64,000 bases of DNA, taken from positions 69,750,242 to 69,814,241 of the forward strand of contig OZ038381.1 in NCBI GenBank assembly GCA_964036045.1. The letters run 5' to 3'. Position 1 is the first letter of the stretch. Each line of letters begins with the position of its first letter. The notes under the pieces are model-generated. The model was given only the letters and a program-made list of their open reading frames with translations. It ran no database searches and had not been told where the DNA came from. The position numbers were made by a program, and so were the translations under genes. The stretch is from Eutreptiella sp. 'Long Island Sound 2002'. Its lineage: Eukaryota > Euglenozoa > Euglenophyceae > Eutreptiales > Eutreptiaceae. Of this stretch, positions 30,581 through 44,900 are shown piece after piece.

Positions 30581-31455
30581 GGGAGGCGTGTACACCCCGT
30601 CCGTGAATTATTTATCCACTTGGCAGGGGTGTACACTCCCTCCGTGGAATATTTCTCCACTTGGGAGGGGTGTACAGTCCCTCCGTGAATTATTTAGCCA
30701 CTTGGGAGGGGTGTACAGTCCCTCCGTGAATTATTTAGCCACATCAGAGGGGTGTACAATCCCTCCGTGAATTATTTAGCCACTTGGGAGGGGTGTACAA
30801 TCCCTCCGTGAATTATTTAGCCACATGGGAGGGGTGTACGGTCCCTCCATGAATTATTTAGCCACATGGGAGGGGTGTACAATCCCTCCGTGAATTATTT
30901 AGGCACTTGCGAGGGGTGTACGATCCCTCCGTGAATTATTTAGCCACTTGGGAGGGGTGTACGGTCCCTCCGTGAATTATTTAGCCACTTGGGAGGGGTG
31001 TACAGTCCCTCCGTGAATTATTTAGCCACTTGGGAGGGGTGTACAATCCCTCCGTGAATTATTTAGCCACATCGGAGGGGTGTACAGTCCCTCCGTGAAT
31101 TATTTAGCCACTTGGGAGGGGTGTACAATCCCTCCGTGAATTATTTAGCCATTTGGGAGGGGTGTACAGTCCCTCCGTGAATTATTTACCCACATGGGAG
31201 GGGTGTACAGTCCCTCCGTGAATTATTTAGCCTTTTGGGAGGGTTGTACAATCCCTCCGTGAATTATTTAGCCACTTGGGAGGGGTGTACAGTCACTCCG
31301 TGAATTATTTAGCCACTTGGGAGGGGTGTACAGTCCCTCCGTGAATTATTTAGCCATTTGGGAGGGGTGTACAATCCCTCCGTGAATTATTTAGCCACAT
31401 CAGAGGGGTGTACAGTCCCTCCGTGAATTATTTAGCCACTTTGGAGGGGTGTACG
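30581..31455. repeat. Array B: 41-bp minisatellite, about 21 units
   Basis: The unit runs TTGGGAGGGGTGTACAGTCC then CTCCGTGAATTATTTAGCCA then C, 41 bp. Each unit has a near-palindrome of GGAGGG and CCCTCC arms around TGTAC. The second unit (30641-30660) reads TCCGTGGAATATTTCTCCAC, intermediate between the array A and B sequences. Most substitutions fall in the three or four bases after TGTAC and in CACTTGG/CACATCG. A 63-residue frame across 30579-30770 is a repeat translation. Confidence 0.95.
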
Positions 31456-33617
31456 CCGTGAATTATTTCACCCCCCTCCGTGAATTTTTTGACCTTTCCG
31501 AGAATTATTTACCCCCGTCCGTTAATTATTTGGCCCCTCTGTGAATTGTTTACCCCCCTCCGTGAATTATTTCACCCCTCCGTGAATTGTTTACCCCCCT
31601 CCGTGAATTATTTGACCCCTCGGTGAATTATTTACCCCCCTCCGTGAATCGTTTGACCCTTCCGTGAATTATTTGCCCCCCTCAGTGAATTATTTCACCC
31701 CTCCGTGAAGGATTTACCCCCCTCCGTGAATTATTTGACCCCTCTGTGAATTGTTTACCCCCCTCCGTGATTTATTTCACCCCTCCGTGAATGATTTACC
31801 CCCCTCCGTGAATTATTTGACCCCTCTGTGAATTGTTTACCCCCCTTCGTGAATTATTTGACCCCTCCGTGAATTATTTCCCCCCCTTTGTGAATTATTT
31901 GACCCATCTGTGAATTGTTTACCCCCCTCCGTGAATTATTTGACCCCTCCGTGAATTATTTGACCCCCTCCGTGAATTATTTGACCCCTCCGTGAATTAT
32001 TTACCTCCCTCCGTGAATTATTTGACCCCTCCGTGAATTATTTACCCCCCTCCGTGAATTATTTCACCCCTCCGTGAATTGTTTACCCCCCTCCGTGAAT
32101 TATTTGACCCCTCCGTGAATTATTTACCCCCCTCCCTGAATTATTTGACCCCTCCGTGAATTGTTTACCCCACTCCGAGAATTATTTGAACCCTTCGTGA
32201 ATTATTTACCCCCCTCCGTGAATTATTTGCCCCCCTCCGTGAATCATTTGACCCCTCTGTGAATTGTTTACCCCCCTCCATGAATTATTTCACCCCTCCG
32301 TGAATTTTTTACCCCCCTCCGTGAATTATTTGACACCTTTGTGAATTGTTTACCCCCCTCCGTGAATTATTTGACCCCTCTGAGAATTGTTTACCCCCCT
32401 CCGTGAATCAGTTGACCCCTCCGTGAATTATTTACCCCCCTCCGTGAATTATTTGACCCCTCCGTGAATTATTTACCCCCCTCCGTGAATTATTTGACCC
32501 CTCTGTGAATTATTTACCCCCCTCCGTGAATTATATGACCCCTCCGTGAACCATTTACGCCCCTCCGTGAATCATTTCACCCCTCCGTGAATTGTTTACC
32601 CCCCTCCGTGAATTATTTGACCCCTCCGTGAATTGTTTACCCCCGTCCGTGAATTATTTGACCCCTCCGTGAATTATTTACCCCCCTCCGTGAATCATTT
32701 CACCCCTCCGTGAATTGATTACCCCCTCAGTGAATTATTTCACCCCTCCGTGAATTATTTACCCCCCTCAGTGAATTATTTGACCCCTCCGTGAATTGTT
32801 TACCCCCCTCCGTGAATTATATGACCCCTCTGTGAATTGTTTACCCCCCTCCGTGAATTATTTGACCCCTCCGTGAATTATTTACCCCCCTCCATGAATT
32901 ATTTGACCCCTCCGTGAATTATTTACCCCCCTCCGTGAATTATTTACCCCCCTCTGTTAATTATTTGACCCCTCTGTGAATTTTTTACCCCCCTCCGTGA
33001 ATTATTTCACCCCTCCGTTAATTATTTACCCCCCTCCGTGAATTATTTGACCCCTCCGTGAATTTTTTACCCCCCTCCGTGAATCATTTGACCCCTTTGT
33101 GAATTGTTTCCCCCCCCCCCATGATTTATTTGACCCCTCTGTGAATTGCTTACCCCCCTCCGTGAATTATTTGACCCCTCTGTGAATTGTTTACCCCCCT
33201 CCGTCAATTATATGACCCCTCCGTGAATTATTTACCCCCCTCCGTTAATTATTTGACCCCTCCGTGAATTGTTTACCCCCCTCCGTGAATTATTTCACCC
33301 CTCCGTGAATTATTTACCCCCCTCAGTGAATTGTTTGACCCCTCTGTGCATTATTTACCCCCCTCCGTGAATTATTTGACCACTCCGTGAATTATTGACC
33401 CCCCTCCGTGAATTATTTGACCCCTCCGTGAATTATTTAGCCACATCGGAGGGGTGCACAGTCCCTCCGTGAATTATTTAGCCACTTTGGAGGGATGTAC
33501 GCCGTGAATTATTTACCCCCCTCCGTGAATTCTTTGACCCCTCTGTGAATTGTTTACCCCCCTCCGTGAATTATTTCACCCCTCTATGAATTGTTTACCC
33601 CCCTCCGTGAATTCTTT

Positions 33618-36600
33618 GACCCCTCCGTGAATTCCTTACCTCCCTCCGTGAATCTTTTGACCCCTCCGTGAATTATTTACCCCCCTCCGTGAATCATTTG
33701 ACCCCTCTGTGAATTATTTACCCCCCGCCGTGAATTATTTGACCCCTCTGTGAATTGGTTAACCCCGTCTGTGAATTATTTGACCCCACCGTGAATTGTT
33801 TACCCCCCTCCGGGAATTATTTGACCTTTGCCTGAATCATTTACCCCCCTCCGTGAATTATTTCACCCCTCTGTGAATTGTTTACCCCCCTCCGTGAATT
33901 AGTTGAACCCTCCGTGAATTGTTTACCCCCCTCCGTGAATTATTTGACCCCTCCGTGAATTATTTACCCCGCTCCGTGAATCATTTGACCCATCTGTGAA
34001 TTGTTTACCCGCCTCCGTGAATTATTTGACCCCTCCGTGAATTATTTACCCCCCTCCGTGAATTATTTGACCCCTCCGTGAATTATTTACCCCCCTCCGT
34101 GAATTATTTCACCCCTCTGTGAATTGTTTACCCCCCTCTGTGAATTATTTGACCCCACCGTGAATTATTTACCCCTCTCTGTGAATTATTTGACCCCTTT
34201 GTGAATTGTTTACCCCCCTCCGTGAATTTTTTGACCCCTCCGTGAATTATTTACCCCCATCCGTGAATTATTTGACCCCTCTGAATTGTTTACCCCCCTC
34301 CGTGAATTATTTGACCCCTCCGTAAATTGTTTACGCCCCTCCGTGAATTATTTGACCCCTCGGTGAATTGTTTACCCCCCTCCGTCAATTATTTGACCCC
34401 TCTGTGAATTGTTTACCCCCCTCCGTGAATTATTTCACCCCTCCGTGAATTGTTTACCTCCCTCGGTGAAGTATTTGACCCCTCTGTGAATTGTTTACCC
34501 CCCTCCGTGAATCATTTGACCCCTCGGTGAATTATTTACCCCCCTCCGTGAATTATTTGACCCCTCCGTGAATTATTTACCCCCCTCCGTGAATTATTTC
34601 ACCCCTTTGTGAACTATTTGACCCCTCTGTGAATTGTTTACCCCCCTCCGTGAATTATTTGACCCCTCTGTGAATTGTTTACCCCCCTCCGTGAATTTTT
34701 TCACCCCTCCGTGAATTATTTACCCCCCTCCGTGAATTATTTGACCCCTCCGTGAATTATTTACCCCCCTCCGTGAATTATTTGACCCCTCTGTGAATTG
34801 TTTACCCCCCTCCGTCAATTATTTGACCCCTCCGTGAATTATTTCACCCCTCCGTGAATTGTTTACCCCCCCCCATGAATTATTTGACCCCTCCGTGAAT
34901 TATTTACCCCCCTCCGTGAATTATTTGACCCCTCTGTGAATTATTTACCCCCCTCCGTGAATTATTTGACCCCTCCGTGAATTATTTACCCCCCTCCGTG
35001 AATTATTTGACCCCTCCGTGAATTGTTTACCCCCCTCCGTGAATTATTTGACCCCTTTGTGAATTGTTTCCCCCCCTTGGTGAATTATTTGACCCCTCCG
35101 TCAATTATTTGACCCCTCCGTGAATTATTTCACCCCCCCGTGAATTGTTTACCCCCCTCCGTGAATTATTTGACCCCTCCGTGAATTGTTTACCCCCCTC
35201 CGTGAATTATTTGACCCCTCCGTGAATTGTTTACCCCCCTCCGTGAATTATTTGACCCCTCTGTGAATTGTTTACCCCCCTCCGTGAATTTTTTGACCCC
35301 TCCGTGAATTATTTACCCCGCTCCGTGAATTTGTTGACCCCTCCGTGAATTGTTTATCCCCCTCCGTGAATCATTTGACCCCTCCGTGAATTATTTACCC
35401 CCCTCCGTGAATCATTTGACCCCTCTGTGAATTATTTACCCCCCTTCGTGAATTATTTGACCCCTCTGTGAATTGTTTACCCCCGTCCGTGAATCATTTG
35501 ACCCCTCCGTGAATTATTTACCATCCTCCGTGAATTTTTTGACCCCTCTGTGAATTGTTTACCCCCCTCCGTGAATTTTTTGACCCCTCCGTGAATTATT
35601 TACCCCGCTCCGTGAATTTTTTGACCCCTCCGTGCATTATTTACCCCCTCCATGAATTATGTGACCCCTCCGTGAACTATTTACCCCCCTCTGTGAGTTA
35701 TTTGACCCCACCGTGAATTATTTACCCCCCTCCGTGAATTATTTCACCCCCCTGTGAATTGTTTACCCCCCTCCGTGAATTATTTCACCCCCCCGTGAAT
35801 TGTTTACCCCCCTCCGTGAATTATTTGACCCCTCCGTGAATTATTTACCCCTCTCTGTGAATTATTTGACCCCTCCGTGAATTGTTTACCCCCCTCCGTG
35901 AATTTTTTGACCCCTCCGTGAATTATTTACCCTCCTCCGCGAATTTTTTGACCCCTCCGTGAAATGTTTACCCCCCTCCGTGAATCATTTGACCCCTCCG
36001 TGAATTATTTACCCCCCTCCGTGAATTATTTGACCCCTTTGTGAATTATTTACCCCCCTTCGTGAATTATTTGACCCCTCTGTGAATTGTTTACCCCCGT
36101 CCGTGAATCATTTGACCCCTCCGTGAATTATTTACCCCCTCCGTGAATTATTTGACCCCTTTGTGAATTGTTTACCCCCCTCCGTGAATTTTTTGACCCC
36201 TCCGTGAATTATTTACCCCGCTCCGTGAATTATTTGACCCCTCCGTGAATTATTTACCCCCTCCGTGAATTATGTGACCCCTCCGTGAATTCCTTACCTC
36301 CCTCCGTGAATCTTTTGACCCCTCCGTGAATTATTTACCCCCCTCCGTGAATCATTTGACCCCTCTGTGAATTATTTACCCCCCGCCGTGAATTATTTGA
36401 CCCCTCTGTGAATTGGTTAACCCCGTCTGTGAATTATTTGACCCCACCGTGAATTGTTTACCCCCCTCCGGGAATTATTTGACCTTTGCCTGAATCATTT
36501 ACCCCCCTCCGTGAATTATTTCACCCCTCTGTGAATTGTTTACCCCCCTCCGTGAATTAGTTGAACCCTCCGTGAATTGTTTACCCCCCTCCGTGAATTA

Positions 36601-38933
36601 TTTGACCCCTCCGTGAATTATTTACCCCGCTCCGTGAATCATTTGACCCATCTGTGAATTGTTTACCCGCCTCCGTGAATTATTTGACCCCTCCGTGAAT
36701 TATTTACCCCCCTCCGTGAATTATTTGACCCCTCCGTGAATTATTTACCCCCCTCCGTGAATTATTTCACCCCTCTGTGAATTGTTTACCCCCCTCTGTG
36801 AATTATTTGACCCCACCGTGAATTATTTACCCCTCTCTGTGAATTATTTGACCCCTCTGTGAATTGTTTACCCCCCTCCGTGAATTTTTTGACCCCTCCG
36901 TGAATTATTTACCCCCATCCGTGAATTATTTGACCCCTCTGAATTGTTTACCCCCCTCCGTGAATTATTTGACCCCTCCGTAAATTGTTTACGCCCCTCC
37001 GTGAATTATTTGACCCCTCGGTGAATTGTTTACCCCCCTCCGTCAATTATTTGACCCCTCTGTGAATTGTTTACCCCCCTCCGTGAATTATTTCACCCCT
37101 CCGTGAATTGTTTACCTCCCTCGGTGAATTATTTGACCCCTCTGTGAATTGTTTACCCCCCTCCGTGAATCATTTGACCCCTCGGTGAATTATTTACCCC
37201 CCTCCGTGAATTATTTGACCCCTCCGTGAATTATTTACCCCCCTCCGTGAATTATTTCACCCCTTTGTGAACTATTTGACCCCTCTGTGAATTGTTTACC
37301 CCCCTCCGTGAATTATTTGACCCCCCTGTGAATTGTTTACCCCCCTCCGTGAATTTTTTCACCCCTCCGTGAATTATTTACCCCCCTCCGTGAATTATTT
37401 GACCCCTCCGTGAATTATTTACCCCCCTCCGTGAATTATTTGACCCCTCTGTGAATTGTTTACCCCCCTCCGTCAATTATTTGACCCCTCCGTGAATTAT
37501 TTCACCCCTCCGTGAATTGTTTACCCCCCCCCATGAATTATTTGACCCCTCCGTGAATTATTTACCCCCCTCCGTGAATTATTTGACCCCTCTGTGAATT
37601 ATTTACCCCCCTCCGTGAATTATTTGACCCCTCCGTGAATTATTTACCCCCCTCCGTGAATTATTTGACCCCTCCGTGAATTGTTTACCCCCCTCCGTGA
37701 ATTATTTGACCCCTTTGTGAATTGTTTCCCCCCCTTGGTGAATTATTTGACCCCTCCGTCAATTATTTGACCCCTCCGTGAATTATTTCACCCCCCCGTG
37801 AATTGTTTACCCCCCTCCGTGAATTATTTGACCCCTCCGTGAATTGTTTACCCCCCTCCGTGAATTATTTGACCCCTCCGTGAATTGTTTACCCCCCTCC
37901 GTGAATTATTTGACCCCTCTGTGAATTGTTTACCCCCCTCCGTGAATTTTTTGACCCCTCCGTGAATTATTTACCCCGCTCCGTGAATTTGTTGACCCCT
38001 CCGTGAATTGTTTATCCCCCTCCGTGAATCATTTGACCCCTCCGTGAATTATTTACCCCCCTCCGTGAATCATTTGACCCCTCTGTGAATTATTTACCCC
38101 CCTTCGTGAATTATTTGACCCCTCTGTGAATTGTTTACCCCCGTCCGTGAATCATTTGACCCCTCCGTGAATTATTTACCATCCTCCGTGAATTTTTTGA
38201 CCCCTCTGTGAATTGTTTACCCCCCTCCGTGAATTTTTTGACCCCTCCGTGAATTATTTACCCCGCTCCGTGAATTTTTTGACCCCTCCGTGCATTATTT
38301 ACCCCCTCCATGAATTATGTGACCCCTCCGTGAACTATTTACCCCCCTCTGTGAGTTATTTGACCCCACCGTGAATTATTTACCCCCCTCCGTGAATTAT
38401 TTCACCCCCCTGTGAATTGTTTACCCCCCTCCGTGAATTATTTCACCCCCCCGTGAATTGTTTACCCCCCTCCGTGAATTATTTGACCCCTCCGTGAATT
38501 ATTTACCCCTCTCTGTGAATTATTTGACCCCTCTGTGAATTGTTTACCCCCCTCCGTGAATTTTTTGACCCCTCCGTGAATTATTTACCCTCCTCCGCGA
38601 ATTTTTTGACCCCTCCGTGAAATGTTTACCCCCCTCCGTGAATCATTTGACCCCTCCGTGAATTATTTACCCCCCTCCGTGAATTATTTGACCCCTTTGT
38701 GAATTATTTACCCCCCTTCGTGAATTATTTGACCCCTCTGTGAATTGTTTACCCCCGTCCGTGAATCATTTGACCCCTCCGTGAATTATTTACCCCCTCC
38801 GTGAATTATTTGACCCCTTTGTGAATTGTTTACCCCCCTCCGTGAATTTTTTGACCCCTCCGTGAATTATTTACCCCGCTCCGTGAATTATTTGACCCCT
38901 CCGTGAATTATTTACCCCCTCCGTGAATTATGT
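33618..38933. repeat. 2658-bp tandem duplication within array C
   Basis: 33618-36275 and 36276-38933 are two consecutive copies at an exact offset of 2658 bp. Rare landmark variants recur at that offset, for example GGTTAACCCC (33757 and 36415) and ATTCCTTACCTCC (33631 and 36289). Copies differ at only a few bases, such as GAAGTATTT near 34467 against GAATTATTT near 37125. The junction falls at GACCCCTCCGTGAA, so unequal exchange between monomers would explain it. Confidence 0.93.
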
Positions 38934-41900
38934 GACCCCTCCGTGAACTATTTACCCCCCTCCGTGAGTTATTTGACCCCTCTGTGAATTGTTTACCCCC
39001 CTCCGTGAATTATTTGACCCCCCTGTGAATTGTTTACCCCCCTCCGTGAATTATTTCACCCCCCCCGTGAATTGTTTACCCCCCTCCGTGAATTATTTGA
39101 CCCCTCCGTGAATTATTTACCCCTCTCTGTGAATTATTTGACCCCTCCGTGAATTGTTTACCCCCCTCCGTGAATTATTTGACCCCTCTGTGAATTGTTT
39201 ACCCCCCTCCGTGAATTATTTGACCCCTCCGTGAATTGTTTACCCCCCTCCGTGAATCATTTGACCCCTCTGTGAATTATTTACCCCCCTCCGTGAATTA
39301 TTTGACCCCTCTGAATTGTTTACCCCCCTCGGTGCATTATTTGACCCCTCTGTGAATTGTTTACCCCCCTCCGTGAATCATTTGACCCCTCCGTGAATTA
39401 TTTACCCCCCTCCGTGAATTATTTGACCCCTCTGTGAATTTTTTTCCCCCCTCCGTGAATTATTTGACCCCTCCGTGAATTATTTACCCCCCTCCGTGAA
39501 TTATTTGACCCCTCCGTGAATTGTTTACCCCCCTCCGTGAATCGTTTGACCCCTCCGTGAATTATTTAGCCACATCAGAGAGGTGTACAGTCCCTCCGTG
39601 AATCATTTAGCTACTTTGGAGGGGTGTACGCCGTGAATTGTTTACCCCCCTCCGTGAATTATTTCACCCCTCCGTGAATTATTTACCCCCCTCCGTTAAT
39701 TATTTGACCCCTCTGTGAATTGTTTACCCCCCTCCGTGAATTATTTGACCCTCCGTGAATTGTTTACCCCCCTCCGTGAATTATTTGACCCCTCCGTGAA
39801 TTGTTTACCCCCCTCCGTCAATTATTTGACCCCTCCGTGAAATATTTACCCCCCTCCGTGAATTATTTCACCCCTCCGTGAATTATTTACCCCTCTCTGT
39901 GAATCATTTGACCCCTCTGTGAATTATTTACCCCCCTCCGTGAATTATTTCACCCCTCCGTGAATTATTTACCCCCCTCCGTGAATTATTTGACCCCTCT
40001 GAATTGCTTACCCCCCTCCGTGAATTATTTGACCCCTCTGTGAATTGTTTACCCCCCTCCGTGAATCATTTGACCCCTCCCTGAATTATTTACCCCCCTC
40101 CGTGAATTATTTGACCCCTCTGTGAATTATTTCCCCCCCCTCCGTGAATTATTTGACCCCTCCGTGAATTATTTACCCCCCTCCGTGAATTATTTGACCC
40201 CTCCGTGAATTGTTTGGCCCCCTCCGTGAATCGTTTGACCCCTCCGTGAATTATTTAGCCACATCAGAGCGGTGTACAGTCCCTCCGTGAATCATTTAGC
40301 TACTTTGGAGGGGTGTACGCCGTGAATTATTTACCCCCCTCCGTGAATTATTTGACCCCTCCGTGAATCATTTACCCCCCTCCGTTAATTATTTGACCCC
40401 TCTGTGAATTGTTTACCCCCCTCCGTGAATTATTTGACCCTCCGTGAATTGTTCACCCCCCTCCGTGAATTATTTGACCCCTCCGTGAAATATTTACCCC
40501 CCTCCGTGAATTATTTCACCCCTCCATGAATGATTTACCCCCCTCCGTGAATTATTTCACCCCTCCGTGAATTATTTACCCCCTTCCGTGAATTCTTTCA
40601 CCCCTCCGAGAATTCTTTACCCCCCTCCGTGAATTATTTGACCCCTCCGTGAATTATTTACCCCCCTTCGTGAATTATTTGACCCCTCCGTGAATTATTT
40701 ACCCCCCTCCGTGAATTATTTGACCCCTCTGTGAATTGTTTACCCCCCTCCGTGAATTATTGGACCCTTCTGTGAATTGTTGACCCCCTCCGTCAATTAT
40801 TTGACCCCTCCGTGAATTATTTCACCCCTCCGTGAATTGTTTACCCCCCTCCGTGAATTATTTGACCCCTCCGTGAATTATTTACCCCCCTCCGTGAATT
40901 ATTTGACCCCTCTGTGAATTATTTACCCCCCTTCGTGAATTATTTGACCCCTTTGTGAATTGTTTACCCCCGTCCGTGAATCATTTGACCCCTGCGTGAA
41001 TTATTTACCCCCTCCGTGAATTATTTGACCCCTTTGTGAATTGTTTACCCCCCTCCGTGAATTTTTTGACCCCTCCGTGAATTATTTACCCCGCTCCGTG
41101 AATTATTTGACCCCTCCGTGAATTATTTACCCCCTCCGTGGATTATGTGACCCCTCCGTGAACTATTTACCCCCCTCCGTGAGTTATTTGACCCCTCTGT
41201 GAATTGTTTACCCCCCTCCGTGAATTATTTGACCCCCCTGTGAATTGTTTACCCCCCTCCGTGAATTATTTCACCCCCCCCGTGAATTGTTTACCCCCCT
41301 CCGTGAATTATTTGACCCCTCCGTGAATTATTTACCCCTCTCTGTGAATTATTTGACCCCTCCGTGAATTGTTTACCCCCCTCCGTGAATTATTTGACCC
41401 CTCTGTGAATTGTTTACCCCCCTCCGTGAATTATTTGACCCCTCCGTGAATTGTTTACCCCCCTCCGTGAATCATTTGACCCCTCTGTGAATTATTTACC
41501 CCCCTCCGTGAATTATTTGACCCCTCTGAATTGTTTACCCCCCTCGGTGCATTATTTGACCCCTCTGTGAATTGTTTACCCCCCTCCGTGAATCATTTGA
41601 CCCCTCCGTGAATTATTTACCCCCCTCCGTGAATTATTTGACCCCTCTGTGAATTATTTTTCCACCCTCCGTGAATTATTTGACCCCTCCGTGAATTATT
41701 TACCCCCCTCCGTGAATTATTTGACCCCTCCGTGAATTGTTTACCCCCCTCCGTGAATCGTTTGACCCCTCCGTGAATTATTTAGCCACATCAGAGAGGT
41801 GTACAGTCCCTCCGTGAATCATTTAGCTACTTTGGAGGGGTGTACGCCGTGAATTGTTTACCCCCCTCCGTGAATTATTTCACCCCTCCCTGAATTATTT

Positions 41901-44900
41901 ACCCCCCTCCGTTAATTATTTGACCCCTCTGTGAATTGTTTACCCCCCTCCGTGAATTATTTGACCCTCCGTGAATTGTTTACCCCCCTCCGTGAATTAT
42001 TTGACCCCTCCGTGAATTGTTTACCCCCCTCCGTCAATTATTTGACCCCTCCGTGAAATATTTACCCCCCTCCGTGAATTATTTCACCCCTCCGTGAATT
42101 ATTTACCCCTCTCTGTGAATCATTTGACCCCTCTGTGAATTATTTACCCCCCTCCGTGAATTATTTCACCCCTCCGTGAATTATTTACCCCCCTCCGTGA
42201 ATTATTTGACCCCTCTGAATTGCTTACCCCCCTCCGTGAATTATTTGACCCCTCTGTGAATTGTTTACCCCCCTCCGTGAATCATTTGACCCCTCCCTGA
42301 ATTATTTACCCCCCTCCATGAATTATTTGACCCCTCTGTGAATTATTTCCCCCCCCTCCGTGAATTATTTGACCCCTCCGTGAATTTTTTACCCCCCTCC
42401 GTGAATTATTTGACCCCTCCGTGAATTGTTTGGCCCCCTCCGTGAATCCTTTGACCCCTCCGTGAATTTTTTAGCCACATCAGAGCGGTGTACAGTCCCT
42501 CCGTGAATCATTTAGCTACTTTGGAGGGGTGTACGCCGTGAATTATTTACCCCCCTCCGTGAATTATTTGACCCCTCCGTGAATCATTTACCCCCCTCCG
42601 TTAATTATTTGACCCCTCTGTGAATTGTTTACCCCCCTCCGTGAATTATTTGACCCTCCGTGAATTGTTCACCCCCCTCCGTGAATTATTTGACCCCTCC
42701 GTGAAATATTTACCCCCCCCCGTGAATTATTTCACCCCTCCATGAATGATGTACCCCCCTCCGTGAATTATTTCACCCCTCCGTGAATTATTTACCCCCT
42801 TCCGTGAATTATTTCACCCCTCCGAGAATTCTTTACCCCCCTCCGTGAATTATTTGACCCCTCCGTGAATTATTTACCCCCCTTCGTGAATTATTTGACC
42901 CCTCCGTGAATTATTTACCCCCCTCCGTGAATTATTTGACCCCTCTGTGAATTATTTACCCCCTCCGTGAATTATTTGACCCCTCTGTGAATTGTTTACC
43001 CCCCTCCGTGAATTATTGGACCCCTCTGTGAATTGTTTGACCCCCTCCGTCAATTATTTGACCCCTCCGTGAATTATTTCACCCCTCCGTGAATTGTTTA
43101 CCCCCCTCCGTGAATTATTTGACCCCTCCGTGAATTATTTACCCCCCTCCGTGAATTATTTGACCCCTCTGTGAATTGTTTACCCCCCTCCGTGAATTAT
43201 TTGACCCCTCCGTGAATTATTTACCCCTCTCTGTGAATTATTTGACCCCTCCGTGAATTGTTTACCCCCCTCCGTGAATTATTTGACCCCTCTGTGAATT
43301 GTTTACCCCCCTCCGTGAATTATTTGACCCCTCCGTGAATTGTTTACCCCCCTCCGTGAATCATTTGACCCCTCTGTGAATTATTTACCCCCCTCCGTGA
43401 ATTATTTGACCCCTCTGAATTGTTTACCCCCCTCGGTGCATTATTTGACCCCTCTGTGAATTGTTTACCCCCCTCCGTGAATCATTTGACCCCTCCGTGA
43501 ATTATTTACCCCCCTCCGTGAATTATTTGACCCCTCTGTGAATTATTTTTCCACCCTCCGTGAATTATTTGACCCCTCCGTGAATTATTTACCCCCCTCC
43601 GTGAATTATTTGACCCCTCCGTGAATTGTTTACCCCCCTCCGTGAATCGTTTGACCCCTCCGTGAATTATTTAGCCACATCAGAGAGGTGTACAGTCCCT
43701 CCGTGAATCATTTAGCTACTTTGGAGGGGTGTACGCCGTGAATTGTTTACCCCCCTCCGTGAATTATTTCACCCCTCCCTGAATTATTTACCCCCCTCCG
43801 TTAATTATTTGACCCCTCTGTGAATTGTTTACCCCCCTCCGTGAATTATTTGACCCTCCGTGAATTGTTTACCCCCCTCCGTGAATTATTTGACCCCTCC
43901 GTGAATTGTTTACCCCCCTCCGTCAATTATTTGACCCCTCCGTGAAATATTTACCCCCCTCCGTGAATTATTTCACCCCTCCGTGAATTATTTACCCCTC
44001 TCTGTGAATCATTTGACCCCTCTGTGAATTATTTACCCCCCTCCGTGAATTATTTCACCCCTCCGTGAATTATTTACCCCCCTCCGTGAATTATTTGACC
44101 CCTCTGAATTGCTTACCCCCCTCCGTGAATTATTTGACCCCTCTGTGAATTGTTTACCCCCCTCCGTGAATTATTTGACCCCTCCGTGAATTGTTTCCCC
44201 CCCCTCCGTGAATTATTTGACCCCTCCGTGAATTTTTTACCCCCCTCCGTGAATTATTTGACCCCTCCGTGAATTGTTTGGCCCCCTCCGTGAATCCTTT
44301 GACCCCTCCGTGAATTTTTTAGCCACATCAGAGCGGTGTACAGTCCCTCCGTGAATCATTTAGCTACTTTGGAGGGGTGTACGCCGTGAATTATTTACCC
44401 CCCTCCGTGAATTATTTGACCCCTCCGTGAATCATTTACCCCCCTCCGTTAATTATTTGACCCCTCTGTGAATTGTTTACCCCCCTCCGTGAATTATTTG
44501 ACCCTCCGTGAATTGTTCACCCCCCTCCGTGAATTATTTGACCCCTCCGTGAAATATTTACCCCCCCCCGTGAATTATTTCACCCCTCCATGAATGATGT
44601 ACCCCCCTCCGTGAATTATTTCACCCCTCCGTGAATTATTTACCCCCTTCCGTGAATTATTTCACCCCTCCGAGAATTCTTTACCCCCCTCCGTGAATTA
44701 TTTGACCCCTCCGTGAATTATTTACCCCCCTTCGTGAATTATTTGACCCCTCCGTGAATTATTTACCCCCCTCCGTGAATTATTTGACCCCTCTGTGAAT
44801 TATTTACCCCCTCCGTGAATTATTTGACCCCTCTGTGAATTGTTTACCCCCCTCCGTGAATTATTGGACCCCTCTGTGAATTGTTTGACCCCCTCCGTCA
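38715..44900. repeat. Higher-order repeat of about 2.2 kb, three copies
   Basis: Paired array-B-type islands mark each copy. The first island of each pair is at 39571, 41788 and 43676 (CACATCAGAGAGG); the second is at 40260, 42476 and 44324 (CACATCAGAGCGG). Copies 1 and 2 are offset by 2217 bp. Copy 3 follows at 1888 to 1848 bp, so it has lost roughly 330-370 bp. Within-pair spacing is 689, 688 and 648 bp. Confidence 0.88.

Noticed and set aside
30581-31455. CRISPR-like array of 41-bp repeats
   Set aside because: Units are contiguous with no unique spacers, and no cas-like gene is present. This is an ordinary tandem repeat.
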